Positions 26,272 through 37,187 of a DNA stretch of 64,000 nucleotides are shown one piece after another (position 1 is the first letter of the stretch; the number at the start of each line of letters is the position of its first letter). Both the position numbers and the translations under genes were made by a program. The notes under the pieces are model-generated. The model ran no database searches. It saw nothing but the letters and a program-made list of their open reading frames with translations, and was not told where the DNA came from. The stretch is from Azonexus sp. R2A61 (lineage in GTDB: Bacteria > Pseudomonadota > Gammaproteobacteria > Burkholderiales > Rhodocyclaceae): positions 558,001 through 622,000 of the forward strand of contig NZ_JACBFO010000001.1 of assembly GCF_021401135.1 (NCBI RefSeq), given 5' to 3'.

Positions 26272-28548
26272 GTGGAAAAGGATTTGCGCGAAGCCGCACT
26301 CGAATATCATCGCCTGCCCACGCCGGGCAAGATTTCCGTCCGCCCGACCAAGGGCCTGACCAACCAGCGCGACCTGGCGCTGGCCTACTCGCCGGGCGTC
26401 GCCGCCGCCTGTGACGCCATCGTCGAGGACGAAGCGACCGCCGCGCTGTACACCTCGCGCGCCAACCTGGTCGGTGTCGTCACCAACGGCACCGCCGTGC
26501 TCGGCCTCGGCAACATCGGCCCGCTCGCCGCCAAGCCGGTCATGGAAGGCAAGGGCTGCCTGTTCAAGAAGTTCGCCGGTATCGACGTCTTCGACATCGA
26601 ACTCGCCGAGAACGATCCGGACAAGCTGATCGACATGATCGCCGCGCTCGAGCCGACGCTCGGCGGCATCAACCTGGAAGACATCAAGGCGCCGGAGTGC
26701 TTCTACATCGAGCAGAAGCTGAAGGAACGGATGAACATTCCGGTCTTCCACGATGACCAGCACGGCACCGCGATCATTTCCGCCGCCGCCATGCTCAATG
26801 GCCTGAAGGTCGTTGGCAAGAAGATCGAAGCGATCAAGGTGGTCGTTTCCGGCGCCGGTGCCGCTGCCATCTCCTGCGTGAACCTGTGGTGCGATCTTGG
26901 CGTCAAGCGCGAGAACATCACCATTTGCGACTCCAAGGGCGTCATCTACGTTGGCCGTCCGGGCGGCATGGACGAAACCAAGGCCCGCTACGCCCAGGAA
27001 ACCGACAAGCGCACGCTGGCCGACGCGATGATCGGCGCCGACATTTTCCTCGGCCTGTCGGCCGCCGGCGTGGTCAGCCAGGACATGGTCAAGAGCATGG
27101 CCGAGAAGCCGATGGTCTTCGCGCTGGCCAACCCGACCCCGGAAATCATGCCGGAACTGGTCAAGGAAGTCCGTCCGGAAGCGATCATCGCCACTGGCCG
27201 TTCCGACTACGTGAACCAGGTCAACAACGTCCTCTGTTTCCCCTTCATCTTCCGCGGCGCGCTCGACGTCGGCGCCACGCGCATCACCGAAGAGATGAAG
27301 ATGGCTTCGGTGCGTGCCATTGCCGAACTGGCCGAAGCCGAAGTGACCGATGAAGTGGCGATGGCCTATCCCGGCCACGACCTGACCTTCGGTCCGGAAT
27401 ACCTGATTCCCAAGCCCTTCGACCCGCGCCTGATCGTCAAGATCGCGCCGGCCGTCGCCCAGGCCGCCATCGACTCCGGCGTCGCCACCCGCCCGATCAC
27501 CGACTGGGATGCCTACCGCGCCAAGCTGTCGGAATTCGTCTATCACACCGGCGTCGGCATGCGCGCGATTTTCCAGGCCGCCCGTCAGGCTCAGGGCAAG
27601 CGCATCATCTACGCCGAAGGCGAAGAAGAGCGCGTGTTGCGTGCCGTTCAGGTCGTGATCGAGGAGAAGTTTGCCCGCCCCATCCTGATCGGCCGCCCGG
27701 AGGTGATCAATCATCGTCTGGAAAAGGCCAACCTGCGCATCAAGCCGGGCGTCGATTTCGATGTCGTCAATCCGGAGTCGGACGAGCGCTACCGCGAGTG
27801 CTGGACGGCCTATCACAAGCTGATGGTGCGCCGTGGCGTGACGCCGGCCATCGCCAAGGAAGCCATGCGCCGTAAGCCGACGGTGATCGGCGCGATGCTG
27901 CTCAAGCTCGGCTACGCCGACGGCCTGATCTGCGGTGTTACCGGCCAGTACAGCCACCATCTGGGCGTGGTCAGTCAGGTCATCGGCAAGCGTGCCGGGG
28001 TCAACACCCTGGCGGCGATGAATTACCTGATGCTGCCGGGGCGTTCGCTGTTCCTGTGCGACACCCATGTGAACGAAAATCCGAATGCCGAGGAAATTGC
28101 CGAGATGACCTTGATGGCCGCCGAGCAGGTGCGCCGTTTCGGCAGCCATCCGAAGGTTGCTCTGCTCTCCCATTCGAACTTCGGTTCTTCCTCGTCCGAA
28201 TCGGCGCGCAAGATGAGCATTGCAGCCGGTCTGGTCTCGGCGATGTCGGCCGGCGAACTGGAGGTCGATGGCGAAATGCACGGTGACTCGGCGCTGAACG
28301 AGGAAGTCCGCCTGGAAGCCAATCCGGATTCCCCGCTGAAGGGCGAGGCCAATCTGCTGATCATGCCGAACATCGATGCCGCGAACATCTCCTACAACCT
28401 GTTGAAGATGACCAGCGGCGAAGGGGTGACCATCGGCCCGATCCTGCTCGGCGCGGCGCGTCCGGTGCATGTGCTGACCTCGACGGCGACCGTTCGCCGT
28501 CTGGTCAACATGACGGCGCTGGCTGTCGTCGAATCGATGGAGCGCTGA
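26272..28548 (+). CDS. maeB: NADP-type malic enzyme with phosphotransacetylase-like C-terminus
   Basis: 758-residue MaeB: oxidative decarboxylation of malate to pyruvate with NADP+. The malic-enzyme part (residues 1-420) shows [21 protein letters not shown] and [12 protein letters not shown] for dinucleotide binding, and ALANPTPEI. The C-terminal third (from about 430) resembles phosphate acetyltransferase and serves regulation in known MaeB proteins. The start is a GTG behind GAGGAGA. A strong terminator follows at 28584. Confidence 0.96.
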   Translation: MEKDLREAALEYHRLPTPGKISVRPTKGLTNQRDLALAYSPGVAAACDAIVEDEATAALYTSRANLVGVVTNGTAVLGLGNIGPLAAKPVMEGKGCLFKKFAGIDVFDIELAENDPDKLIDMIAALEPTLGGINLEDIKAPECFYIEQKLKERMNIPVFHDDQHGTAIISAAAMLNGLKVVGKKIEAIKVVVSGAGAAAISCVNLWCDLGVKRENITICDSKGVIYVGRPGGMDETKARYAQETDKRTLADAMIGADIFLGLSAAGVVSQDMVKSMAEKPMVFALANPTPEIMPELVKEVRPEAIIATGRSDYVNQVNNVLCFPFIFRGALDVGATRITEEMKMASVRAIAELAEAEVTDEVAMAYPGHDLTFGPEYLIPKPFDPRLIVKIAPAVAQAAIDSGVATRPITDWDAYRAKLSEFVYHTGVGMRAIFQAARQAQGKRIIYAEGEEERVLRAVQVVIEEKFARPILIGRPEVINHRLEKANLRIKPGVDFDVVNPESDERYRECWTAYHKLMVRRGVTPAIAKEAMRRKPTVIGAMLLKLGYADGLICGVTGQYSHHLGVVSQVIGKRAGVNTLAAMNYLMLPGRSLFLCDTHVNENPNAEEIAEMTLMAAEQVRRFGSHPKVALLSHSNFGSSSSESARKMSIAAGLVSAMSAGELEVDGEMHGDSALNEEVRLEANPDSPLKGEANLLIMPNIDAANISYNLLKMTSGEGVTIGPILLGAARPVHVLTSTATVRRLVNMTALAVVESMER

Positions 28549-28583
28549 ATACGCTGTCGCACATCGGGTGCGATATCGATATG

Positions 28584-28610
28584 AAAAGCCCCGCTTCGGC
28601 GGGGCTTTTT
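28584..28610. terminator. Bidirectional terminator between maeB and the SCO1 gene
   Basis: AAAAGCCCCGC-TTCG-GCGGGGCTTTTT: a perfect stem with UUCG loop, an A run on one side and a T run on the other. It sits between convergent genes and can stop both. Confidence 0.93.
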
Positions 28611-28611
28611 G

Positions 28612-29199
28612 TCAGGGGGTGTCGAGCACCTTCTGCAGATCCGCGAGAATAGGTTCGATCAGGGCTTTTTCCGGTAGTTGTGCGCGTAGCTGACCCTTGG
28701 GGTCGACCAGATAGGCGCCCGCGCTGTGGTCGATGACATAACCCATGCTGCCTTCTATCGGCTGCTTGGCGTAAATGACGCCGAATTGCGCTGCAAGATC
28801 GGCAATCTGGGCGTTATCTCCGGTCAGTCCGATGAAGTTCGGGTTGAACCACTTGGCGTAGGTGTCGGCCTTGTCCGGCGTGTCGCGTTCCGGATCGACG
28901 CTGATGAAGATCACCTGTACGCGCTCGGCATCGCGATCCCGAAGATTGCGGTACAGGCTGGCATATTTACGCAGCGTGGTCGGGCAGATGTCCGGACAGC
29001 TGGTGTAGCCGAAGAAAACGATCAGGGCCTTGCCCCTGAAATCGGCCAGATCCACCGTCTTGCCGCCGCTGCCGTGCAGCTTGCCGGCCGGGAAAACGTT
29101 CTTCGCGCCGAGGTCGGGGTTTTGCAGCGACGATGTCTGGTTGCCGCAGGCGATCAGCAACAGGGCGGCGCTCACGCCGAGCAGGGTGCGACGCTTCAT
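28612..29199 (-). CDS. SCO1/SenC copper chaperone lipoprotein
   Basis: 195-residue SCO1/SenC-type protein. The N-terminus MKRRTLLGVSAALLLIACGNQ is a lipoprotein signal with lipobox LIAC, placing it on the membrane facing the periplasm. The copper site is CPDICP near residue 72 and a His in VIDHSAGAYLVDP near 158. Such proteins insert copper into cytochrome c oxidase or act as thiol reductants. The ATG overlaps the mpl stop by 4 nt, an unusual partner. Confidence 0.93.
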   Translation of the reverse strand: MKRRTLLGVSAALLLIACGNQTSSLQNPDLGAKNVFPAGKLHGSGGKTVDLADFRGKALIVFFGYTSCPDICPTTLRKYASLYRNLRDRDAERVQVIFISVDPERDTPDKADTYAKWFNPNFIGLTGDNAQIADLAAQFGVIYAKQPIEGSMGYVIDHSAGAYLVDPKGQLRAQLPEKALIEPILADLQKVLDTP

Positions 29200-30542
29200 G
29201 ATGCCAGCCTCGCCAGCAGTTTGCCGTGGATGCCGCCGAAGCCGCCGTTGCTCATGACCAGGATGTGATCGCCGGGGCGGGCGGTGGCAGCGATGTCTTC
29301 GACCAGTTGATCGAGATCGTCGGCGACACGGGCGCGTTCGCCCATCGGGGCCAGCGCTTCGCGGGCATCCCAGCCGAGGTTGCCGGCGTAGCAGAAGCTC
29401 AGGTTGGCGTCGCGCAGGCTTTCCGGCAGCTGGTTCTTCATCGTTCCCAGTTTCATCGTGTTGGAGCGCGGTTCGAGTACGGCGAGGATGCGGGCATCGC
29501 CGATCTTGCGACGCAGCCCGGCAATGGTCGTGGCAATGGCCGTCGGATGATGGGCGAAGTCGTCGTAGACGGTAATGTCGCGCACCGTTCCGCGGACCTC
29601 CATGCGTCGCTTGACGTTGATGAAACGGCCAAGCGCTTCCAGCCCCTTGTCGAACGGCACGCCAACGTGACGTGCGGCGAGCAGCGCAGCGCAGGCGTTG
29701 GCCCGGTTGTGCTCGCCGGTCAGCGCCCACTGGACACGACCGATCTCGCCGTTTTTGTCCTTCAGCACGAGTTGACCGCAGGCATCGTCGCCTTCGGTCC
29801 GGTAGCCGCCGGCATCGGCGAAGCGCTCGACCGGTGTCCAGCAACCTCGCTGCAGTACGCGTTCCAGGCTGGCTTCGCCGGCATTGGAAACGATCAGGCC
29901 GGAGGCAGGCAATGTGCGGACAAGATGGTGAAACTGCGTTTCGATAGCGGCAAGATCAGCGAAGATGTCTGCGTGATCGAATTCAAGGTTGTTCAGGACT
30001 ACGGTCCTGGGGCGGTAGTGGATGAACTTGGAGCGCTTGTCGCAGAAAGCCGTGTCGTATTCGTCGGCCTCGATGACGAAGAAAGGTGTGCCGCCGAGCC
30101 GGGCCGAAACGCCGAAATTGAGCGGTACGCCGCCGATCAGGAAACCGGGCGACATGCCGGCATCCTCGAGAATCCAGGCCAGCATCGCGCTGGTGGTCGT
30201 CTTGCCGTGGGTACCGGCCACGCCGAGCACCCAGCGCCCCTGAAGCACATGCTCGGCCAGCCATTGCGGGCCGGACACGTATGGCAGACCGCGGTCGAGG
30301 ATGGCTTCCAGCAGGGGGTTGCTGCGCGAAATGGCATTGCCGACCACGTGGATGTCCGGGTTCAGCGCCAGTTGTCCGATATCGAAACCTTCGATCAATT
30401 CGATGCCGGCAGCACGCAACTGGTCGCTCATCGGCGGATAGACATTGGCGTCGCAGCCGGTGACCCGGTGGCCGGCCGCGACCGCCAACTGGGCGATGCC
30501 GCCCATGAAGGTGCCGCAAATGCCGAGAATGTGAATGTGCAT
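29196..30542 (-). CDS. mpl: UDP-N-acetylmuramate:L-Ala-gamma-D-Glu-meso-DAP ligase
   Basis: 448-residue Mur ligase homologue that recycles murein tripeptide onto UDP-MurNAc. HIHILGICGTFMGGIAQLA at the start, ATP loop GVAGTHGKTTTSAML near residue 109, and DDFAHHPTAI near 328 match the Mpl/Mur ligase pattern; the GT-F-MGG variant separates Mpl from MurC. The SCO1 gene follows with a 4-nt overlap. A divergent gene starts 50 nt away. Confidence 0.96.
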   Translation of the reverse strand: MHIHILGICGTFMGGIAQLAVAAGHRVTGCDANVYPPMSDQLRAAGIELIEGFDIGQLALNPDIHVVGNAISRSNPLLEAILDRGLPYVSGPQWLAEHVLQGRWVLGVAGTHGKTTTSAMLAWILEDAGMSPGFLIGGVPLNFGVSARLGGTPFFVIEADEYDTAFCDKRSKFIHYRPRTVVLNNLEFDHADIFADLAAIETQFHHLVRTLPASGLIVSNAGEASLERVLQRGCWTPVERFADAGGYRTEGDDACGQLVLKDKNGEIGRVQWALTGEHNRANACAALLAARHVGVPFDKGLEALGRFINVKRRMEVRGTVRDITVYDDFAHHPTAIATTIAGLRRKIGDARILAVLEPRSNTMKLGTMKNQLPESLRDANLSFCYAGNLGWDAREALAPMGERARVADDLDQLVEDIAATARPGDHILVMSNGGFGGIHGKLLARLAS

Positions 30543-30592
30543 GGCGCGTACTGTGGTTAGAATGGGGGCGATTCTACCCCGAGCGAGACGAC

Positions 30593-31183
30593 ATGCCCCG
30601 CCAAGACCGGCAGCGAACGAGTTCCGGAACCCGCGCTGCCATAGCCGCTGCCGCCGCCAGGTTGATGGCCGAGGACGGCATCACCGATTTTCATCATGCC
30701 AAGCGCAAGGCGGCCCGCCAGCTGGGCTTGCCGGAACATACGGCCTTTCCGGACAATGCCGAGGTCGAGGCCGAATTACGTGCCTATCGCAGCCTGTATC
30801 AGGCCGAGGACCATGAAGCCGTGCTGCATGCGCTGCGTCAGTCTGCGCTCGATCTGCTCGATCTGCTGGCAGCCTTCAATCCTTATCTGACGGGATCGGT
30901 ACTCGATGGAACCGCCGGCGAGCATTCGACAATCGATATCCTGTTGTTCGCCGACAGCGCCAAGGAGGTCGAAATCTTCCTGCTCAACCGCGGGGTCGAT
31001 GTTGCCCATGCGACGCCGCGCAACGACAAGGTCGAGGCGGTGCTGCGCATCGAGACGGATACGGTCGACGCTGAATTGATCGTGCTTTCCCCGGCCATGG
31101 AGCGGGTGGTCATGAAGCATCGCGATGGTCGCCCGCGAGAGCGCGTCAAGACACCCGAGCTGCGCCTGTTACTGAAGGAATAG
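30593..31183 (+). CDS. Uncharacterised protein with nucleotidyltransferase-like region
   Basis: 196-residue soluble protein that I do not recognise as a named family. The middle part YLTGSVLDGTAGEHSTIDILLFAD resembles the GS...DxD-type core of minimal nucleotidyltransferases, and the C-terminal half ends in MKHRDGRPRERVKTPELRLLLKE. The N-terminal 80 residues are helical and charged (HHAKRKAARQLGLPEH). It is divergent from mpl and 39 nt upstream of aroQ. The enzymatic assignment is tentative. Confidence 0.6.
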   Translation: MPRQDRQRTSSGTRAAIAAAAARLMAEDGITDFHHAKRKAARQLGLPEHTAFPDNAEVEAELRAYRSLYQAEDHEAVLHALRQSALDLLDLLAAFNPYLTGSVLDGTAGEHSTIDILLFADSAKEVEIFLLNRGVDVAHATPRNDKVEAVLRIETDTVDAELIVLSPAMERVVMKHRDGRPRERVKTPELRLLLKE

Positions 31184-31222
31184 ACTGGACAAAATGCGGC
31201 GATTTGCGGCAAACTTGCCGCC

Positions 31223-31702
31223 ATGACGAAGCGAAAAACTGCTTCCAAGCCGTCGGAAAAAGCCCGTGTCCTAGTTGTTCATGGGCCAAATCTGAATCTG
31301 CTTGGCACGCGCGAGCCGGAACATTACGGGCGGACGACCCTGGCTGACATCAACCTGACGCTGGCGCGTCTGGCGGAAGCTGCCGGTGTCGAACTGGAAG
31401 CCTTTCAGAGCAATCACGAAGGGGCGCTGATCGAGCGCATCCACGCGGCCCGCGAGCAAGGCGTGCGCGCCATCATCATCAATCCGGCGGCTTACACGCA
31501 CACCAGCGTTGCCTTGCGCGACGCGCTGGCGGCAGTGGCCATTCCGTTCGTTGAAGTGCATCTGTCCAACGTGCACGCCCGCGAGCCGTTCCGCCATCAT
31601 TCCTATTTTTCCGACCTGGCCATCGGCGTCATCTGCGGCCTGGGTCACGAGGGCTATCGCCTGGCCCTGGAATACCTGCTCAATAAACTCAACGTGGAAT
31701 GA
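31223..31702 (+). CDS. aroQ: Type II 3-dehydroquinate dehydratase
   Basis: 159-residue shikimate-pathway enzyme. [22 protein letters not shown] is the AroQ N-terminal signature including the catalytic Tyr; [33 protein letters not shown] and [19 protein letters not shown] follow, with the catalytic His. About 15 residues ([14 protein letters not shown]) precede the usual start. It leads the aroQ-accB-accC-prmA row. Confidence 0.96.
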   Translation: MTKRKTASKPSEKARVLVVHGPNLNLLGTREPEHYGRTTLADINLTLARLAEAAGVELEAFQSNHEGALIERIHAAREQGVRAIIINPAAYTHTSVALRDALAAVAIPFVEVHLSNVHAREPFRHHSYFSDLAIGVICGLGHEGYRLALEYLLNKLNVE

Positions 31703-31762
31703 AAAAGCGGCTTTTTGCCGCGAATGCGATTCCATCTGCAGAAAATCATCTAAGGAGTCATC

Positions 31763-32224
31763 ATGGATCTGCGCAAGCTGAAGAAACTCATCGACCTCGT
31801 TCAGGAGTCCGGTATTTCGGAACTGGAAGTCACCGAAGGCGAAGAGAAGGTCCGTATCGCCAAGCATTCCGGTGTCGTTGCGGCACCTATTCAGCAATAT
31901 GCCATGCCGGCTGCCATGCCGATGCCGGTGGCTGGTGCCTCCGCTGCGCCGTCGTCGGTCAATCTGGACGATGAGGACGATCTGCCGGAAGGCACCGTTC
32001 TCAAGTCGCCGATGGTCGGCACCTTCTACCGTTCGCCGTCGCCCGGCGCCGATGCGTTCGTGCAGGTCGGCAGCGTCGTCAAGAAGGGCGATACGCTGTG
32101 CATCATTGAAGCGATGAAGCTGCTCAACGAGATCGAAGCCGAGGTCGATGGCACGGTCAAGGCCATCCTGCTCGACAATGGCGAGCCGGTCGAATTCGGT
32201 GAACCGCTGTTCGTGATCGGCTGA
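31763..32224 (+). CDS. accB: Acetyl-CoA carboxylase biotin carboxyl carrier protein
   Basis: 153 residues. The N-terminal helix [23 protein letters not shown], a Pro/Ala-rich linker rich in methionine (residues 45-65), and the biotinyl domain with EAMKLLNE, where Lys takes biotin, are all visible. A clear AAGGAG lies 7 nt before the ATG. accC follows after 10 nt and forms the biotin carboxylase partner in fatty acid synthesis. Confidence 0.97.
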   Translation: MDLRKLKKLIDLVQESGISELEVTEGEEKVRIAKHSGVVAAPIQQYAMPAAMPMPVAGASAAPSSVNLDDEDDLPEGTVLKSPMVGTFYRSPSPGADAFVQVGSVVKKGDTLCIIEAMKLLNEIEAEVDGTVKAILLDNGEPVEFGEPLFVIG

Positions 32225-32234
32225 GGCCGGACCC

Positions 32235-33593
32235 ATGTTCGAGAAGATACTGATCGCCAACCGCGGCGAAATTGCCCTCCGCATCCAGCGCGCCTGCCGC
32301 GAGCTGGGTGTCAAGACCGTGGTCGTGCACTCCGAGGCCGACCGTGAAGCCAAATACGTCAAGCTGGCCGACGAGTCGGTATGCATCGGGCCGGCGGCGT
32401 CGGCGCAGAGCTACCTGAACGTGCCGGCGATCATCTCGGCGGCTGAGGTGACCGATGCCCAGGCCATTCACCCCGGCTACGGCTTCCTGTCGGAAAATGC
32501 CGATTTTGCCGAGCGCGTCGAATCCTCGGGGTTCGTCTTCATCGGCCCGCGTGCCGAAACCATTCGCCTGATGGGCGACAAGGTGTCTGCCAAGGATGCG
32601 ATGAAGGCGGCCGGCGTGCCCTGCGTGCCGGGTTCCGACGGCGCCTTGCCGGATGATTCGAAGGAAATCGTCAAGATCGCCCGCAGCATCGGTTACCCGG
32701 TGATCATCAAGGCGGCTGGTGGCGGCGGCGGTCGCGGCATGCGCGTCGTGCATACCGAGGCGGCGCTGGTCAATGCGGTGGCGATGACCCGCCAGGAAGC
32801 CGGCCAGTTCTTCGGCAATCCTGCGGTCTACATGGAAAAATTCCTGGAAAACCCGCGCCACGTTGAAATCCAGGTGCTGGCCGACCAGCATGGCAACGCG
32901 ATTTACCTTGGCGAGCGCGATTGCTCGATGCAGCGCCGCCACCAGAAGGTCATCGAGGAAGCGCCGGCACCGCACATTCCGGCCCGTCTGATCAGCCGGA
33001 TCGGCGAGCGCTGTGCCGATGCCTGTCGCAAGATCGGCTATCGCGGCGCCGGAACCTTCGAGTTCCTGTTCGAGAACGGCGAGTTCTACTTCATCGAGAT
33101 GAACACGCGCGTTCAGGTCGAGCATCCGGTGACCGAAATGATTACCGGGGTCGACATCGTCCAGGAGCAGATTCGCGTCGCCTTCGGCGAGAAGCTGCGC
33201 TACAAGCAGAAGGAAATCGCCTTCCGCGGTCATGCGATCGAATGCCGCATCAATGCCGAAGATCCCTTCACGTTCGTGCCATCTCCCGGCAAGATCGAGT
33301 TCTATCATCCGCCGGGCGGCCCCGGTATCCGCGTCGATTCGCACATCTACCAGGGCTATCGCGTACCGCCGCATTACGACTCGATGGTCGCCAAGGTGAT
33401 TTCCTACGGCGATACCCGCGAGCAGGCGATTCGCCGCATGCGCATCGCGCTGTCCGAGATGAGCGTTCAGGGCATCAAAACCAACATTCCGCTGCACCAG
33501 GAGCTGATGCAGGACGCCCGGTTCATCGAAGGCGGCACCAGCATTCACTATCTCGAGCACAAGCTGGCCGAGAAAAACGAGGTCAAGCAGTAA
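32235..33593 (+). CDS. accC: Acetyl-CoA carboxylase biotin carboxylase subunit
   Basis: 452-residue ATP-grasp enzyme carboxylating biotin on Acc[17 protein letters not shown] at the start, the glycine-rich ATP loop [12 protein letters not shown] near residue 160, EAPAPHIP, and [16 protein letters not shown] near residue 288 with catalytic Glu and Arg are present. The length equals the family norm. prmA starts 2 nt after the stop. Confidence 0.97.
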   Translation: MFEKILIANRGEIALRIQRACRELGVKTVVVHSEADREAKYVKLADESVCIGPAASAQSYLNVPAIISAAEVTDAQAIHPGYGFLSENADFAERVESSGFVFIGPRAETIRLMGDKVSAKDAMKAAGVPCVPGSDGALPDDSKEIVKIARSIGYPVIIKAAGGGGGRGMRVVHTEAALVNAVAMTRQEAGQFFGNPAVYMEKFLENPRHVEIQVLADQHGNAIYLGERDCSMQRRHQKVIEEAPAPHIPARLISRIGERCADACRKIGYRGAGTFEFLFENGEFYFIEMNTRVQVEHPVTEMITGVDIVQEQIRVAFGEKLRYKQKEIAFRGHAIECRINAEDPFTFVPSPGKIEFYHPPGGPGIRVDSHIYQGYRVPPHYDSMVAKVISYGDTREQAIRRMRIALSEMSVQGIKTNIPLHQELMQDARFIEGGTSIHYLEHKLAEKNEVKQ

Positions 33594-33595
33594 GC

Positions 33596-34488
33596 ATGGC
33601 CTGGCAGAACGTCAGTTTCCTGACCGATGCGGCCAGCGCCGAACCGGTCTGCGACGCCCTGATCGAAGTGGGGGCACTGTCGGCTTGCATCGAGGATGCC
33701 GACGCCGGCACCCCTGACGAACAACCGCAGTTCGGCGAACCGGGTTCGCTGACCGCGCCGGGCTGGACGCACTCGCGCGTCGTTGCGCTGTTCGAGCCGG
33801 AGGCCGATGTGGCAGCGCTGCTGACGCAGGCGATCACCCAGGCCGGTCTGGAAAATGTGCCGGATTTTGCGGTCGACCGCATCGAAGAGCAGAACTGGGT
33901 GCAACTGACCCAGTCCCAGTTCGATCCGATCCGCGTTTCGGCGCGCTTGTGGATCGTGCCTTCGTGGCACGAATCCCCCGATCCGCAGGCGATCAACTTG
34001 ATCCTCGATCCGGGCATGGCCTTCGGCACCGGTTCGCATCCGACCACGCGACTGTGTCTGGAATGGCTGGAGCGGACGATCGGCGCGGGCGATCGCGTAC
34101 TCGACTACGGTTGCGGCTCCGGCATCCTGGCGATTGCTGCCGCCCGCCTGGGTGCAGCGCATGTTGCCGGCGTGGACATCGATCCGCAGGCGGTCGATGC
34201 GGCGCGCGCCAATGCCGAGCGCAACGGCGTCGAGGCTGTCTTTGCCGACTCGACGGTGCCGGTTGCCGGTGAGTATGATGTCGTCGTGGCCAACATCCTC
34301 TCCAATCCGCTGCGCGTCCTGGCGCCCGCCATCTGCGGACATGTCCGTCCGCAGGGCGGCAGGCTGGCCTTGTCCGGCATCCTGCGTGAGCAGGCGGACG
34401 AGATCATTGCCATCTACGCACCGTGGATTGCGCTGCAGGTGGCCGATGTCAGGGAAGACTGGGTATGCCTGTCCGGGGTCCGCTGCTG

Positions 34489-34489
<1 letters not shown>
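33596..34489 (+). CDS. prmA: Ribosomal protein L11 methyltransferase
   Basis: 297-residue SAM-dependent methyltransferase trimethylating L11. The C-terminal domain has DPGMAFGTGSHPTTRLCLEWLE, the SAM loop VLDYGCGSGILAIAA near residue 165 and ANILSNPL as the post-II motif. The N-terminal substrate domain opens with MAWQNVSFLTDAASAEPV. It contains a copy of the dispersed motif at 33867. The stop overlaps the next start by one base (TGATG). Confidence 0.96.
33867..33881. repeat. Dispersed motif, palindromic copy inside prmA
   Basis: TTGCGGTCGACCGCA contains the perfect 14-bp palindrome at 33868-33881. In prmA it encodes FAVDRI using TTT for Phe, although TTC is the usual choice nearby, so the leading T looks kept at DNA level. 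Confidence 0.65.
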
Positions 34490-35400
<911 letters not shown>

Positions 35401-35409
35401 GTTTCGTTC

Positions 35410-36342
35410 ATGACCACTCTGATCTGCGGTTCGCTGGCTTTCGACAACATCATGGTCTTTCCGGACCGCTTCAAGAATCACATCCTGCCCGAGCAGATCC
35501 ACATCCTTAACGTCGCTTTCCTGGTGCCGGAAATGCGTCGCGAGTTCGGCGGTTGTGCCGGCAACATTGCCTACAACCTGATGCTGCTCGGCGGCGATGC
35601 GACGATCATGGCCACCGTCGGCGACGATGCGCAGCCCTACCTCGATCGCCTCGACACGCTCGGTCTGACGCGCGCGCATGTGCGCCAGGTCCCGGGCAGC
35701 TTCACCGCCCAGGCCTTCATCACCACCGACCTCGACGACAACCAGATCACGGCATTTCACCCGGGGGCGATGAGTTTTTCGCATCTGAACCAGGTTGACC
35801 GCGCCAATGCGAAGCTGGGCATCGTTGCGCCCGACGGCCGCGAAGGCATGCTGCAACATGCCCGTGATTTCGCGGCGGCCGGTGTGCCCTTCATCTTCGA
35901 TCCGGGCCAGGGGCTGCCGATGTTCAGCGGCGACGACCTGCTCGATTTCCTGAACCTGGCCGATTACGCCTGCTTCAACGACTATGAAGCGAAGCTGGCC
36001 TGCGACCGGACCGGGCGCAGCCTCGAACAACTGGCCGGGCTGGTCAAGGCATTGATCGTCACGCGCGGCGGCGAAGGCTCGGAGATTCACGCCGACGGTA
36101 CGGTTCACCGGATTCCCTGCGTACCGGCCGAGGCGATCGTCGATCCGACCGGTTGCGGCGACGCTTACCGTGCCGGGCTGCTGTACGGCATCGCCAACGG
36201 CTGGGACTGGCCGCGCACCGGCCGACTGGCCGCGGTGATGGGGGCGATCAAGATTGCGCATCGCGGCGGCCAGAACCACCGGCCGGGTCGCGAGGAAATC
36301 GCTGCGCGCTATGCTGCCGCTTTCGGCGAGCAGCCGTGGTGA
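35410..36342 (+). CDS. PfkB-family carbohydrate/nucleoside kinase
   Basis: 310-residue PfkB kinase. GGCAGNIAYNLMLLGGDATIMATVGDD near residue 48 matches the first PfkB signature and DPTGCGDAYRAGLLYG near 244 the second, with the catalytic Asp. Sequence such as QITAFHPGAMSF recalls adenosine kinase-like members, but the sugar or nucleoside substrate cannot be fixed from sequence. It starts 9 nt after the DUF3426 gene. Confidence 0.85.
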   Translation: MTTLICGSLAFDNIMVFPDRFKNHILPEQIHILNVAFLVPEMRREFGGCAGNIAYNLMLLGGDATIMATVGDDAQPYLDRLDTLGLTRAHVRQVPGSFTAQAFITTDLDDNQITAFHPGAMSFSHLNQVDRANAKLGIVAPDGREGMLQHARDFAAAGVPFIFDPGQGLPMFSGDDLLDFLNLADYACFNDYEAKLACDRTGRSLEQLAGLVKALIVTRGGEGSEIHADGTVHRIPCVPAEAIVDPTGCGDAYRAGLLYGIANGWDWPRTGRLAAVMGAIKIAHRGGQNHRPGREEIAARYAAAFGEQPW

Positions 36343-36425
36343 TCTGAAACCTCGGCGTCATCTTCGGGCAACGCGGATGTAACAACCCTCCGCCAGACTC
36401 GTTCTCCATGAACAAGGAGAACGAC

Positions 36426-37187
36426 ATGGAAGATCTGCACAAGGCCGCCGGACGCGGCCGTCCCGAAAAGAAGAGCCTGGCGGTCGGTCTGGCCCGCAAT
36501 TCGAGCGAGATTCTCGACGCACAGCGCCTGCGCTATCGCGTCTTTGCCGGTGAAATGGGCGCCAACCTGCCCAGTCGCACGCCGGGCGTCGATCACGACA
36601 TCTACGATCCGTACTGCCAGCACCTCGTCGTCCGCGACACCAAGAGCGGCGAGGTGGTCGGCACCTATCGCATCCTGTCGCCGGAAAATGCCCGTCAGAT
36701 CGGTTATTACTCGGAAAACGAATTCGATCTGACCCGCCTGCAGTATCTGCGCTCCCGACTGGTCGAGATCGGGCGCTCCTGCGTGCATCCGGATTATCGA
36801 ACCGGGGCGACGATCACGCTGCTGTGGTCCGGCCTGGCCCAGTACATGGTGGAAAACGGCTACGACTACCTGATGGGCTGCGCGTCGATCAGCATGGCCG
36901 ACGGTGGACATGCCGCGGCCAGCCTGTATCATCGGCTCGCTGCCGAGCATCTGGGGCCGCCGGAATACCGCGTTTTCCCGCGTTGTCCGCTGCCGCTGGC
37001 TGCCCTGCAGCAGGATCGTCCGGCCGAAGTGCCGCCGTTGATCAAGGGCTATCTGCGTGCCGGTGCCTGGATCTGCGGTGAACCGGCCTGGGATCCCGAT
37101 TTCAATACCGCCGACCTGCCCATCCTGATGCCGATGGCCAAGGTTGCCGGCCGTTACGCAAAGCATTACCTGGGGCAGGCAGACTGA
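36426..37187 (+). CDS. olsB: Ornithine-ACP N-acyltransferase (OlsB-type GNAT)
   Basis: 253-residue acyltransferase of the hemolysin/OlsB GNAT group, which makes lyso-ornithine lipid. LRYRVFAGEMGANL near residue 32, DIYDPYCQHLVVRD, EIGRSCVHPDYRTGATITLLWSGLAQYM and YDYLMGCASISM are characteristic. I prefer the ATG at 36426 over that at 36408 because AAGGAG sits at 36414-36419, a normal distance upstream. Together with the next acyltransferase it would complete ornithine-lipid synthesis. Confidence 0.85.
   Translation: MEDLHKAAGRGRPEKKSLAVGLARNSSEILDAQRLRYRVFAGEMGANLPSRTPGVDHDIYDPYCQHLVVRDTKSGEVVGTYRILSPENARQIGYYSENEFDLTRLQYLRSRLVEIGRSCVHPDYRTGATITLLWSGLAQYMVENGYDYLMGCASISMADGGHAAASLYHRLAAEHLGPPEYRVFPRCPLPLAALQQDRPAEVPPLIKGYLRAGAWICGEPAWDPDFNTADLPILMPMAKVAGRYAKHYLGQAD

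Noticed and set aside
26188..28470. 760-residue minus-strand frame opposite maeB
   Set aside because: Shadow of the malic enzyme gene with no recognisable motif.
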